Below, piece after piece: positions 25,383-33,731 of a DNA stretch of 64,000 nucleotides. The first letter of the stretch is position 1. Every line of letters starts with the position of its first letter. This DNA is from Faecalibacterium sp. An121 (GTDB taxonomy: Bacteria > Bacillota > Clostridia > Oscillospirales > Ruminococcaceae). The DNA lies in NCBI RefSeq assembly GCF_002160915.1, contig NZ_NFLM01000004.1, positions 1 to 64,000 of the forward strand. Reading direction: 5' to 3'. Under the pieces are notes generated by a model. The model did not search any database, was not told the DNA's origin, and saw only the letters and a program-made list of their open reading frames with translations. Both the position numbers and the translations under genes were made by a program.

Positions 25383-26303
25383 ATGGCTATTTCTGCAAAG
25401 GACGTTATGGAGCTGCGCAAGCAGACCGACTGCGGCATGATGGAGTGCAAGAAGGCACTGACCGACGCTGAGGGCGATTTCGCCAAGGCTGTCGAGCTGC
25501 TGCGCGAGCGCGGCCTGGCCACTGCCGCCAAGAAGGCCAGCCGTGTGGCTGCCGAGGGCATGGTCTACGCCGATTACTGCTCCGCCTGCAAGGTGGGCGT
25601 GGTCATCGAGGTCAACGCCGAGACCGACTTCGTCGCCAAGAACGAGAAGTTCGTTGAGTTCGTCAAGGAAGCCGCCAAGGTCATCATGCAGCAGAGCCCC
25701 GCCGATGTGGATGCTCTGATGAACTGCAAGATGGGCGACAGCACCGTGGATGATGCGCTCAAGCAGCTGATCCTGGTCATCAAGGAGAACATCAAGGTCC
25801 GCCGTTTCGTCCGCTACGAGGGCCCCTGCGCCGCTTACGTGCACGGCGGCGGCACCCATGCCGTCCTGGTCAACTTCGAGACCTCCGACGAGATCGCCGC
25901 AAAGCCTGAGTTCACCACTTACGGCAAGGATATCGCCATGCAGATCGCCGCTGCCAACCCCAGCTACCTGGATGAGGCCAGCGTCCCCGCCGAGGTCGTC
26001 GCCAAGGAGAAGGAGATCATGCTGGTGCAGATGTCCAGCGATCCCAAGACTGCCAACAAGCCCGAGGCAGTCAAGGCCAAGATGATCGAGGGCAAGATGA
26101 AGAAGTACTACAAGGAGAACTGCCTGGTAGACCAGGAGTTCGTCAAGGACAGCGACCTGACCGTGGCTCAGTACACCGCCAAGGTTGCCAAGGAGCTGGG
26201 CGGCGATATCAAGATCGTCAAGTTTGCCCGCTTCCAGAAGGGCGAGGGCCTGGAGAAGCGTGCCGACGACTTCGCATCCGAAGTGGCCAGCATGGTGAAG
26301 TAA
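25383..26303 (+). CDS. tsf: Elongation factor Ts
   Basis: 306-residue EF-Ts, guanine nucleotide exchange factor for EF-Tu. N-terminal UBA-like region KDVMELRKQTDCGMMECKKA and NAETDFVAKNEKFVEFV are diagnostic. AGGAGAGG ribosome site. Terminator follows. Confidence 0.99.
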   Translation: MAISAKDVMELRKQTDCGMMECKKALTDAEGDFAKAVELLRERGLATAAKKASRVAAEGMVYADYCSACKVGVVIEVNAETDFVAKNEKFVEFVKEAAKVIMQQSPADVDALMNCKMGDSTVDDALKQLILVIKENIKVRRFVRYEGPCAAYVHGGGTHAVLVNFETSDEIAAKPEFTTYGKDIAMQIAAANPSYLDEASVPAEVVAKEKEIMLVQMSSDPKTANKPEAVKAKMIEGKMKKYYKENCLVDQEFVKDSDLTVAQYTAKVAKELGGDIKIVKFARFQKGEGLEKRADDFASEVASMVK

Positions 26304-26335
26304 GCTCTTTGCCCAGCAAAGTCTGACTTGTTAAG

Positions 26336-26372
26336 AAGAGCGCGGCGTCCGGTGGGATGCCGCGTTCTTTTT
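26336..26372 (+). terminator. rpsB-tsf terminator
   Basis: Stem AAGAGCGCGGCGTCC / GGATGCCGCGTTCTT with T5. Confidence 0.92.
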
Positions 26373-26401
26373 GCCTGGAGCAGAAAAGAGGAAAATGCCT
26401 C

Positions 26402-26430
26402 TTGACTTTCACGCTTTTAGGTGCTAAAGT
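26402..26430 (+). promoter_or_regulatory. Promoter of yerC-like gene
   Basis: -35 TTGACT (26402-26407), 17-nt spacer, -10 TAAAGT (26425-26430). Confidence 0.75.
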
Positions 26431-26469
26431 GGATAGGTAACCACCCGCCAGGAAGTACAGGAGGCATTT

Positions 26470-26781
26470 ATGTTTGAAAAGAACCCCAGACACAACGCTA
26501 TGACCGACGCGCTCTTTGACGCCATCCTCAGCCTCGAGACGCGGGAGGAATGCTATCAGTTTTTCGATGACCTGTGCACGGTGAAAGAGATCGCCGATAT
26601 GTCCCAGCGGCTGGAAGCCGCCAAGCTGCTGCTGCAGGGCAAGACCTATGAGCAGATCGTCAAGTCTGCCGAGATCAGCACCGCCACCATCAGCCGGATC
26701 AACCGCTGCATCCAGTACGGCTCGGGAGGCTACCAGGCCATCATTGAGCGCGTCCAGGAGAAGGAAAAGAACGGCCGGTGA
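26470..26781 (+). CDS. YerC/YecD family TrpR-like protein
   Basis: 103-residue DNA-binding protein of the YerC/YecD group, distantly related to the trp repressor. Helix-turn-helix around YEQIVKSAEISTATISRINR (about 60-79), preceded by TVKEIADMSQRLEAAKLLLQ. Target genes unknown. GGAGGCATTT upstream. Confidence 0.92.
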   Translation: MFEKNPRHNAMTDALFDAILSLETREECYQFFDDLCTVKEIADMSQRLEAAKLLLQGKTYEQIVKSAEISTATISRINRCIQYGSGGYQAIIERVQEKEKNGR

Positions 26782-26848
26782 CGCACATCCGGGCGGCGGG
26801 CGGCATAGACTGGCGTATCCCACGAGAGGAAAGGAAGGGTACCCGCCT

Positions 26849-27175
26849 ATGAACACCACCCCGACCGCCCCATATCCCGGCAGCCAGGCCGCCTCGATGG
26901 ACCAGGTCGTTTTGGATCTGCTGGAGGGCATCGCCATGCAGGAGATGGCCCTGAGCGGAATCCTCAACGCCGAGAGCCAGAAGATGGTCACATCCTTCAC
27001 CATGGAGGGCATGGACCTGAACCGACTGCTGGAGCTGAACGATTCGGCCGCCAACATGATCCACGCCGCTGCAAATCTTGGCCTGGTGCTCAAGGATAAG
27101 CTGGAGTTCGTCACCAACAACCTGCCCTATACGGGCAACAGCGGCATTGCCGACGGTGGCAACCCTGCCGGCTGA
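26849..27175 (+). CDS. Hypothetical protein with helical EGIAMQEMALSGILNAESQK segment
   Basis: 108 residues, mostly helical. The segment LLEGIAMQEMALSGILNAES and later NMIHAAANLGLVLKDKLEFV resemble short Firmicutes proteins with an 'IALEEAALAHILNAE' type motif, some linked with spores, but I cannot name the family with certainty. GGAAGG lies upstream of the ATG. Same direction as yerC, 67 nt downstream. Confidence 0.65.
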   Translation: MNTTPTAPYPGSQAASMDQVVLDLLEGIAMQEMALSGILNAESQKMVTSFTMEGMDLNRLLELNDSAANMIHAAANLGLVLKDKLEFVTNNLPYTGNSGIADGGNPAG

Positions 27176-27312
27176 CCGCCCGCCTGGCGCCGCAAGTGCC
27201 CGCCCCATGTGCTGGGACGGGCGCTTTGTGTTGCTTGAAGGCGCGTAAACAGGCGGATTTTGGAGGCGGATCAGGGTAAAAATGGAAAATTCGTTAAATC
27301 ATACGCTTGGAA

Positions 27313-27341
27313 TTGCCCCCCGGGGCAAATTGTGCTATACT
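27313..27341 (+). promoter_or_regulatory. Promoter of HAD gene with overlapping dyad
   Basis: -35 TTGCCC (27313-27318), 17-nt spacer, -10 TATACT (27336-27341). The -35 and spacer overlap the near-palindrome TTGCCCCCCGGGGCAA, which may be an operator. Confidence 0.6.
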
Positions 27342-27379
27342 ACCTACTGTATATCTATGCAATAAAGGAGGAGCGCCGT

Positions 27380-28033
27380 TTGTTACCTTACGATGCTGTC
27401 CTGTTTGATGTGGACGGGACGTTGCTGGATTCGGCCCCGGGCATCCTTTCCACCTTGCGGGAAGTCTTTTGCAAGATGGGCACAGACATCTCGGGCGTGG
27501 ATCTGATGCGCTATGTGGGGCCGCCCCTGCGCAGGACCTTCGGTGAGTATTCCACAGACGAGGCCTGGATCGAGCGCGCCACCGACCTTTACCGCGACAG
27601 TTATGCGGTCCGGGGCTGCCATATGTGCAAACCCTATCCCGGCGCGGCAGAAATGCTGCGCCGTTTGAAGGACGCAGGGCTGATCCTGTGTACGGCCACA
27701 TCCAAGCCCACGCAGGTGGTGACCCCCATTTTGGAGGAACAGGGACTGGCGCCCTGGTTCGACCTGATCGCCGGCGCCTCGATGGACAAAAGCCGGGATA
27801 CCAAGACGGAAGTGATCCAGTATGTGCTGGACCAGCCTCTGCTGCAGGGCAAACGGGTCCTGATGGTCGGGGACCGGCACGATGACATGAGGGGCGCGGC
27901 GGCCTGCGGTTTGGACGCGGCGGCGGTGCTCTATGGCTATGGCAGCCGGGAAGAGCTGGCGCCCTTCAAGCCCAGACTGTATGCCGAAAGCTGCCAACAA
28001 CTGGCGGACCTCCTGCTGGGGGCGCCGCTTTGA
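27380..28033 (+). CDS. HAD phosphatase, phosphoglycolate-phosphatase-like
   Basis: 217-residue HAD IA protein with motif I VLFDVDGTLLDSAPG, motif II CTATSKP, motif III Lys in DTKTEVIQYVL and motif IV MVGDRHDD. Start is the TTG at 27380, 6 nt after AAAGGAGGAG; no ATG is better placed. Family includes phosphoglycolate phosphatases and pyrophosphatases. Followed 21 nt later by the SGNH gene, probably one operon. Confidence 0.9.
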   Translation: MLPYDAVLFDVDGTLLDSAPGILSTLREVFCKMGTDISGVDLMRYVGPPLRRTFGEYSTDEAWIERATDLYRDSYAVRGCHMCKPYPGAAEMLRRLKDAGLILCTATSKPTQVVTPILEEQGLAPWFDLIAGASMDKSRDTKTEVIQYVLDQPLLQGKRVLMVGDRHDDMRGAAACGLDAAAVLYGYGSREELAPFKPRLYAESCQQLADLLLGAPL

Positions 28034-28054
28034 CGGAGAGATGGGGAAGATAGC

Positions 28055-29959
28055 ATGAGTCGAAATTCACAGTCAATGACACCGATCCAGAAGCAGGCGG
28101 TGCTGGTGTGCGCCATCTGTGCTCTGGCTATTTTGATCACGGCCAGCGTCACCTATGTGCTGCTGGCCACCAAGGGCAGCGGTGCTTCCAGCACGGTCAC
28201 CCAGGTAGAGGAGCCCAGCGACCTGGCGACCCATTACCAGGTGGACACCCAGTCGGCCGCCCTGCTGACCGAGACCGCCGACGCAGGAGAAGCCTATCTC
28301 AACGACACCCTGTTTCTGGGCGATTCCAACACAGTGCGCCTGTACAACAACGGCCTGATCTCGCTGCAGCAGTTCTGCGCCAAGGAGGGCATCGGCATCC
28401 AGAGCGCCATTTCGGAGCAGCTGGTCACCTTCAAAGGCACCGATCAGCGTTATACCATGGCGGAGGCGGTGGCCATGATGAAGCCCCGCCGGGTGGTCAT
28501 CACCCTGGGTACCAACGACAACGGGATGGATGTGGATACCTTCATCAACTACTACACCCAGTTTGTCCAGAGCATCCAGGCCAGCTATCCCTACACCGAT
28601 ATCATCGTCAATACCGTTCCGCCGGTGCCGGAGAACCACTCCAACTACCCGGACACTTCCCAGGAAAAGATCGACGACTTCAACATGGCCCTGCTGACCA
28701 TGTGCGAGAACCTGGGGGTCAAGTTCCTCAACAGCGCCGAGGTGCTCAAAGATCCCTCCAGCGGTTTTGGACTGAGCGATTATTATATCGACGGGGACAT
28801 CCATCTCAAAAGCAGCGGCCTCAAGGCAGTGCTGAACTATCTGACCACGCATGCCTATGAGACAGAAGACCGCCGCCCGGATACCAGCAACATCCCCACC
28901 CGTACCCTGGAGTACACCAGCAACCCCAGCGACCCCGTAGCGCCCAGTTCTTCGCAGGCAGAGGCCGGCGAGACCTTCCAGGCCCGCTACCGCATCGACC
29001 AGACCGGCGGTACCCTGACCAGCGGGGATGTGTCGGGCGAGACCTCCCTCAGCTTTGACGTCACGGCGGACGATTCGGTCACCGTGACGGCGGTGCCTGC
29101 GGAGGGCTACTTCTTCGTCAACTGGAGCGACGGTGTCACCACCCCGACCCGTACCGACAGCGGCTTCAAACAGAATCTGGATGTGACCGCTGTTTTCTCC
29201 CGGGCCTCTGTGGAGATCACCGGCGAGGGCAGCGGCATCCTGGGGATGAACTATACCTTCCGTGCCAAGCTCAGCGGCCAGTATGCAAATGCCGAGAACC
29301 TGCGCTGGTATGTCAACGGCGTGGAGTCCAGGGACGCGGCCGGCAGGACCTCCATCACCTTTATCGTGGACCCCATCCTGGCCAATCAGACCTATACGGT
29401 CTACGCGACGGTCAGCTACAACGGCAGCCAGGTGGTCAGCAATACCTTGACCGTCTCTTTTGAGGGCGGAGTTTCCTCCGGTTCCTCCAGCTCTTCCAGT
29501 TCCTCGGAGAGTTCTTCCAGTGAGAGCGCTTCCGGATCTTCTTCCGGCAGCTCTTCTTCGGAGGCGGCTTCCGGATCTTCCAGCTCTGCCGGCAGTTCGT
29601 CCGGCGCTTCCTCGGAGGACGGTTCGCAGGAAGTTTCGGCTTCGTCCAGCAGCTCGGCTTCCACAAGCCGTCCCAGCTCTGGTTCTTCCAGCAGCAGGCC
29701 GTCCTCTTCCGGCAGCTCTTCGGGAAGCTCCTCCAGTTCTTCGGGCAGTTCCTCCAGTGCCAGCAACTCCTCCAGCAGCCGTCCCGCTTCTTCGGGCAGT
29801 TCCTCTGCTGCGGGCAGCTCTTCCAGCTCCCGTCCGAGCAGTTCTTCCAGTGAGGCGCCCGCCTCTTCCTCCAGCTCCTCCAGCTCTTCCAGCGAGGAAA
29901 CAGGCAGAGGCCAGGCGCTGGACTCTCTGATGGATACCATCTACGGCACGGGCGACTGA
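28055..29959 (+). CDS. SGNH/GDSL hydrolase-like surface protein with serine-rich stalk
   Basis: 634 residues: N-terminal membrane anchor (about 15-38); SGNH domain (about 80-270) with Ser91 in FLGDSNT, Asn154 in TLGTNDNG, and Asp246/Asp248-His250 in DGDIH; a domain resembling bacterial repeat/InlB-B type units (about 315-395, GYFFVNWSDGVTTPTR); then ~150 residues almost entirely Ser with Gly, Ala, Glu, Pro, Arg (about 475-625) and a short charged end. No LPxTG sorting signal. Likely an envelope-anchored esterase/acyl-hydrolase with a long flexible spacer; substrate unknown. Confidence 0.85.
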   Translation: MSRNSQSMTPIQKQAVLVCAICALAILITASVTYVLLATKGSGASSTVTQVEEPSDLATHYQVDTQSAALLTETADAGEAYLNDTLFLGDSNTVRLYNNGLISLQQFCAKEGIGIQSAISEQLVTFKGTDQRYTMAEAVAMMKPRRVVITLGTNDNGMDVDTFINYYTQFVQSIQASYPYTDIIVNTVPPVPENHSNYPDTSQEKIDDFNMALLTMCENLGVKFLNSAEVLKDPSSGFGLSDYYIDGDIHLKSSGLKAVLNYLTTHAYETEDRRPDTSNIPTRTLEYTSNPSDPVAPSSSQAEAGETFQARYRIDQTGGTLTSGDVSGETSLSFDVTADDSVTVTAVPAEGYFFVNWSDGVTTPTRTDSGFKQNLDVTAVFSRASVEITGEGSGILGMNYTFRAKLSGQYANAENLRWYVNGVESRDAAGRTSITFIVDPILANQTYTVYATVSYNGSQVVSNTLTVSFEGGVSSGSSSSSSSSESSSSESASGSSSGSSSSEAASGSSSSAGSSSGASSEDGSQEVSASSSSSASTSRPSSGSSSSRPSSSGSSSGSSSSSSGSSSSASNSSSSRPASSGSSSAAGSSSSSRPSSSSSEAPASSSSSSSSSSEETGRGQALDSLMDTIYGTGD

Positions 29960-30014
29960 CGAGGGAACCTTCTCCCGCCGGCTGCATAAGCTGGAAAGAG
30001 AGGAGGCGAGAGCG

Positions 30015-30215
30015 ATGCATGTCCCTGAAATGCATGAATACACCCTCTCCCTGCCAGGCGCAGGCGACGTGACCAATGGCAGCGTCGATTACTACGACAT
30101 GGACTGGGAGATCACCGGAGGGCCCGGACCTCTGGAAGAGAAAGGCTGGATGGCAGACAGCCATCCGGAAAGCGCGCCGCGCCCCGCCGGCAGCGGCACA
30201 GATCCAAAAGAATGA
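30015..30215 (+). CDS. Small hypothetical protein
   Basis: 66 residues, acidic, no membrane span, MHVPEMHEYTLSLPGAGDVT then NGSVDYYDMDWEITGG. Supported by AGAGGAGG 8 nt upstream of the ATG and by an inverted repeat after the stop. No family recognised; the C-terminal half is Pro/Gly/Ser rich. Confidence 0.5.
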   Translation: MHVPEMHEYTLSLPGAGDVTNGSVDYYDMDWEITGGPGPLEEKGWMADSHPESAPRPAGSGTDPKE

Positions 30216-30220
30216 AGGAC

Positions 30221-30256
30221 AGGGCCAGCTCTGCACGGGCGGGGCTGGCTTTGTCT
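30221..30256 (+). terminator. Possible terminator before yjjG-like gene
   Basis: GCCAGC (30224-30229) pairs with GCTGGC (30244-30249), followed by TTTGTCTTG. Moderate strength. Confidence 0.45.
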
Positions 30257-30284
30257 TGTATACGTTGAGGGAAAGGGAAGGACC

Positions 30285-31025
30285 ATGGCAAAATACTATT
30301 GCATTTTGTTTGACGCAGACAACACTCTGCTGGACTTTGATGCCGCCGAGAGCAAGGCCCTGGCTGAAACGCTGGTCCAGTATCACATCGAGCCGTCCAA
30401 CGAGACGGTGCATAAGTACCGCGAGATCAATGAGGCCCTGTGGCGGCAGCTGGAAAAAGGCCAGATCCGCCGGGAGAAGCTGGTGAACGAGCGCTTCACC
30501 CGGTTTTTGAAGGAGATCGGGGCTTCGGGCAACGGCGCGGAGATGAACCGCTATTACCTGAACCAGCTGTCCAGCCACCCGGACCTGATGGTGGGCAATG
30601 TGCTGGATGTGCTGCATGAGCTGGCCGAGGTGGCCACCATGGCCATCGTGACCAACGGCTTTGACCGGGTCCAGAGCCGCCGGGTGAAGGAATCGGGCAT
30701 CGCCGCCTACATGGAAGATGTCTTTGTGTCCGAGCGGCTGGACAGCGAAAAGCCCAACCGCAAGATCTTCGACACCGCGCTGCGCACCCTGGGCGTTGAG
30801 AACCGGGAGCACGTGTTGGTGGTGGGGGACAGCCTGACCAGCGACATCCAGGGCGGCATCAACGCCGGTCTGGATACCTGCTGGCTCAACCGGGATCATG
30901 CGGAGAACCCGGGCCAGGTGAACCCGACCTATGAGATCGACCAGCTGGAGCAGCTGTACCAGATCGTGATGGAACCGGACGAGCTGGCCCGCGTGGGCCA
31001 GAAGAACCGGCGGCATCAGGTCTGA
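30285..31025 (+). CDS. YjjG-type HAD nucleotidase
   Basis: 246-residue HAD phosphatase, motif I ILFDADNTLLDFD with the DADNT of the YjjG group, motif II VTNGFDRVQSRR, motif III EKPNRKIFDTAL, motif IV VVGDSLTSDIQGG. YjjG-type enzymes dephosphorylate (non-canonical) pyrimidine nucleotides, a house-cleaning role. GGGAAGG upstream. Confidence 0.9.
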   Translation: MAKYYCILFDADNTLLDFDAAESKALAETLVQYHIEPSNETVHKYREINEALWRQLEKGQIRREKLVNERFTRFLKEIGASGNGAEMNRYYLNQLSSHPDLMVGNVLDVLHELAEVATMAIVTNGFDRVQSRRVKESGIAAYMEDVFVSERLDSEKPNRKIFDTALRTLGVENREHVLVVGDSLTSDIQGGINAGLDTCWLNRDHAENPGQVNPTYEIDQLEQLYQIVMEPDELARVGQKNRRHQV

Positions 31026-31067
31026 ACCGAGCTGCCCCGGCCATGAATACAGTGTGGGGAAAAGAAT

Positions 31068-32978
31068 ATGTTGATGAACCTGGAACAGATCGGCAAGAGC
31101 TTTGGGGAGAAAGTGGTGCTGCAAAACGTAACGGCCAGCGTCGAGCGGGAGGACCGCATCGGCATCGTGGGCCAGAACGGTGCAGGCAAGACCACGCTGC
31201 TCAAGATCCTGACCGGTGAATATACCGATTATGCCGGCGAGTTCAGCCTGACCCACGGGGTCACCCTGGGGTATCTGGCCCAGAACGCCAAGCTGGACGT
31301 GACCCTGGACGTATACGGGGAGATGCGCTCTACCTTTGCGCCGGTGCTGGATGCAATGGCACAGATGCAGGTGGTGGAGAAAAAAATGGCGGCCCATCCT
31401 GCCGACCCGGCCCTGCTGGAGCAGCACGCTGCGCTGCAGGCGGTGGTGGATGCCGCCGACGGCTACAACATGGATGTGAACATCAAGAAGGTGCTCAGCG
31501 GCATGGGCTTCCCCCAGGATACCTGGGAGAAGGGCGTGGGGGTGCTTTCGGGGGGTGAGCTGACCCGGCTGCGCATCGCCAAGCTGCTGCTGGAAAAGCC
31601 CGATATCCTGATCCTGGACGAGCCCACCAACCACCTGGACTTCACCACCATGGAGTGGCTGGAAAATTATCTCAAGACCTATTCCGGCGCGGTGCTGGTG
31701 GTCAGCCACGACCGCTACTTCCTGGACAACGTCTGTACCAGGATCTGGGAAGTGTCGGGCCAGACCATGACCGTCTACAAGGGCAACTTTTCGGCCTATC
31801 TGCCCCAGAAGGAGGCGGCCGACGCCCTGCGGCAGAAGCAGCACGACGCCGATGTGGCGCTGGCTGAAAAGCTGCAGGATTACATCGACCGGAACCTTGT
31901 GCGGGCTTCCACCACCAAGATGGCCCAGAGCCGGCGCAAACAGCTGGAAAAGCTGGAGATCACCGAGGCGCCCAAGGATGAGACCAACAAGCTCAGTTTC
32001 CGGTTTGAGTATGACATCGAGCCATGGAACGAGCTGGTCATCATGAAAAACCTGACCATCAGCGTGGGGGGCCGGGTCCTGCTGGAGCCCTTCACCCATA
32101 CCGTCTGCCGGGGGCAGCGGCTGGTGATCGCCGGCCCCAACGGCGCCGGCAAGTCCACCCTGATGCAGGTGCTGGACGGCAAGCGCCGCCCCTCGGGCGG
32201 GATGGTGCGGCTGGGTACCGGGGCACGTCCCAGCATTTTTGAACAGCAGCAGCACCGGGCCGGCGCCGGTCGGGTGATCGACGCCATCTGGGACAAATAC
32301 CCCCAGATGACCGAACTGGAAGTGCGCAGCCATCTGGCGCGGCTGGGTTTCCGCGGGGAGACGGTGTTCAAGGACTGCAGCTCCCTGTCGGGCGGCGAAC
32401 TGGCCCGGCTCCGCTTTGCGGAGATCGTGCTGGAGCGCCCCAACCTCCTGTTTCTGGACGAGCCTACCAACCACCTGGACATCTACACCCGTGAAAATCT
32501 CACCGAGGCGCTGATGGCCTATACCGGTACTTTGCTGCTGGTCACCCATGACCGGCATCTGATGAACAGCCTGGCCTGTCCCATCCTCTATCTGGAGGAC
32601 GGCAAGGCATCCATCTATCCCAGCTACGATGCGCTGATGGGACGGTCGGCTCCTGCCGCGCCGGCAGCGGAAAAAAGCGACGCTGCCGCAAAGGCCGGCT
32701 ATGGCAAGGAACAGCGCCGCCGCCGGGCCGAACTGCGGGCCAAGATCAAGGCCTGCGAGGAGGAAATGGAAAGGTGCGGCGCCCGGGAAGTGGAGCTGGA
32801 CAACGAGATCAACTCCCCTGAGGTGTACAACGATCCCCAGCTGCTGCGCCAGAAAAGCGACGAGCTGGAGGATCTGCGCTTCCATCAGGAGGAACTGTTT
32901 GCCGCCTGGGAGGCCGCCGTCGAAGAACAGGAACAGTATGAGCGGTCCCTTGAGGACACGGAGAACACCGGGGACTGA
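31068..32978 (+). CDS. ABC-F family ATPase
   Basis: 636 residues with two ABC domains and no membrane span: Walker A GQNGAGKTT and GPNGAGKST; signatures LSGGELTRLRIAKLLLEKP and LSGGELARLRFAEIVLERP; Walker B LILDEPTNHLD and LFLDEPTNHLD. The linker between domains (P-site tRNA interaction motif) and a coiled-coil C-terminus (about 540-630) are present. ABC-F proteins act on ribosomes in translation or antibiotic protection; which group this is cannot be told by eye. Confidence 0.93.
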   Translation: MLMNLEQIGKSFGEKVVLQNVTASVEREDRIGIVGQNGAGKTTLLKILTGEYTDYAGEFSLTHGVTLGYLAQNAKLDVTLDVYGEMRSTFAPVLDAMAQMQVVEKKMAAHPADPALLEQHAALQAVVDAADGYNMDVNIKKVLSGMGFPQDTWEKGVGVLSGGELTRLRIAKLLLEKPDILILDEPTNHLDFTTMEWLENYLKTYSGAVLVVSHDRYFLDNVCTRIWEVSGQTMTVYKGNFSAYLPQKEAADALRQKQHDADVALAEKLQDYIDRNLVRASTTKMAQSRRKQLEKLEITEAPKDETNKLSFRFEYDIEPWNELVIMKNLTISVGGRVLLEPFTHTVCRGQRLVIAGPNGAGKSTLMQVLDGKRRPSGGMVRLGTGARPSIFEQQQHRAGAGRVIDAIWDKYPQMTELEVRSHLARLGFRGETVFKDCSSLSGGELARLRFAEIVLERPNLLFLDEPTNHLDIYTRENLTEALMAYTGTLLLVTHDRHLMNSLACPILYLEDGKASIYPSYDALMGRSAPAAPAAEKSDAAAKAGYGKEQRRRRAELRAKIKACEEEMERCGAREVELDNEINSPEVYNDPQLLRQKSDELEDLRFHQEELFAAWEAAVEEQEQYERSLEDTENTGD

Positions 32979-32998
32979 ACCCCGGGCAGGAGGCAGAT

Positions 32999-33541
32999 AT
33001 GCAGCAAGGCAACCGTCGCCCTTCCAAAGCAAAACAGACCGCCCTTTCGGGGATGCTGTTCGCCCTGGCCATGGCCCTTTCTTTTGCAGAAGGTTCTCTG
33101 ACCATACCCGGCCTGCTGCCCGGCATGAAGCTGGGCCTGGCCAATGTGGTGGTGATGTATGCGCTGCTGTTCATGGGGGCCGGGCAGGCTCTGATCCTGG
33201 ATCTGCTCAAAGCGCTCTTTGTCTTTTTGGTGTCCGGCCCCACGGCAGGATTCCTTTCCCTGTGCGGGGGGATGCTCTCGCTGCTGGTGATGTGGCTGCT
33301 GTATGATGTGCTGCCGGTGCGTCCCACCTGGTTCATCCTGTCGGTCAGCGGGGCCTTTGCACACAACATCGGCCAGCTGCTGGGGGCAGCCGCGATCATT
33401 TCCTCGTCGCTGTCCTTTTACTACGCGCCGGTGATGCTGGTGCTGGGGCTGGCCATGGGCGCTTTGACCGCCCTGGTCCTGCGGGCCCTGTTGCCGGCAC
33501 TGGACAAGCTGGGGTATAATATAAGAGAACGACATCAGTAA
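32999..33541 (+). CDS. Gx transporter family protein (heptaprenyl diphosphate synthase I-like)
   Basis: 180-residue membrane protein of about five spans, with GLLPGMKLGLANVVVMYALL and GPTAGFLSLCGGMLSLLVM, the PF07456/Gx-transporter type, often called heptaprenyl diphosphate synthase component I. It probably is a small-molecule ECF-like S component rather than an enzyme. CAGGAGG ribosome site, 21 nt after the ABC-F gene. Confidence 0.85.
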   Translation: MQQGNRRPSKAKQTALSGMLFALAMALSFAEGSLTIPGLLPGMKLGLANVVVMYALLFMGAGQALILDLLKALFVFLVSGPTAGFLSLCGGMLSLLVMWLLYDVLPVRPTWFILSVSGAFAHNIGQLLGAAAIISSSLSFYYAPVMLVLGLAMGALTALVLRALLPALDKLGYNIRERHQ

Positions 33542-33610
33542 AACAGCTTTTGCGGCACAGGCTGCCGAAGCTGGAAAACTTTCGCTGCCTGGCAAAAGCA
33601 GTGGGACCCA

Positions 33611-33639
33611 TTGCAACAGCCGCGGCAAGCAGCTATAAT
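33611..33639 (+). promoter_or_regulatory. Promoter of lon
   Basis: -35 TTGCAA (33611-33616), 17-nt spacer, -10 TATAAT (33634-33639), about 90 nt before the ATG. No CIRCE or CtsR box is obvious. Confidence 0.8.
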
Positions 33640-33731
33640 ACAGGGACGGGGCCTGCAAGGCCGGCCCTTTCTCGAGAACAAAGGCTGTGCCCTGCGCGAT
33701 ACTGGGGCCGCAGCCTTGGGAGGTTCACACA

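Noticed and set aside
29416-29940. Glu/Leu-rich 174-codon frame on the minus strand
   Set aside because: Mirror image of the Ser-rich repeat coding sequence; repetitive by necessity.
29436-33032. 1198-codon open frame on the minus strand
   Set aside because: Antisense to yjjG-like and ABC-F genes and to the Ser-rich stalk; no ribosome site or domain.
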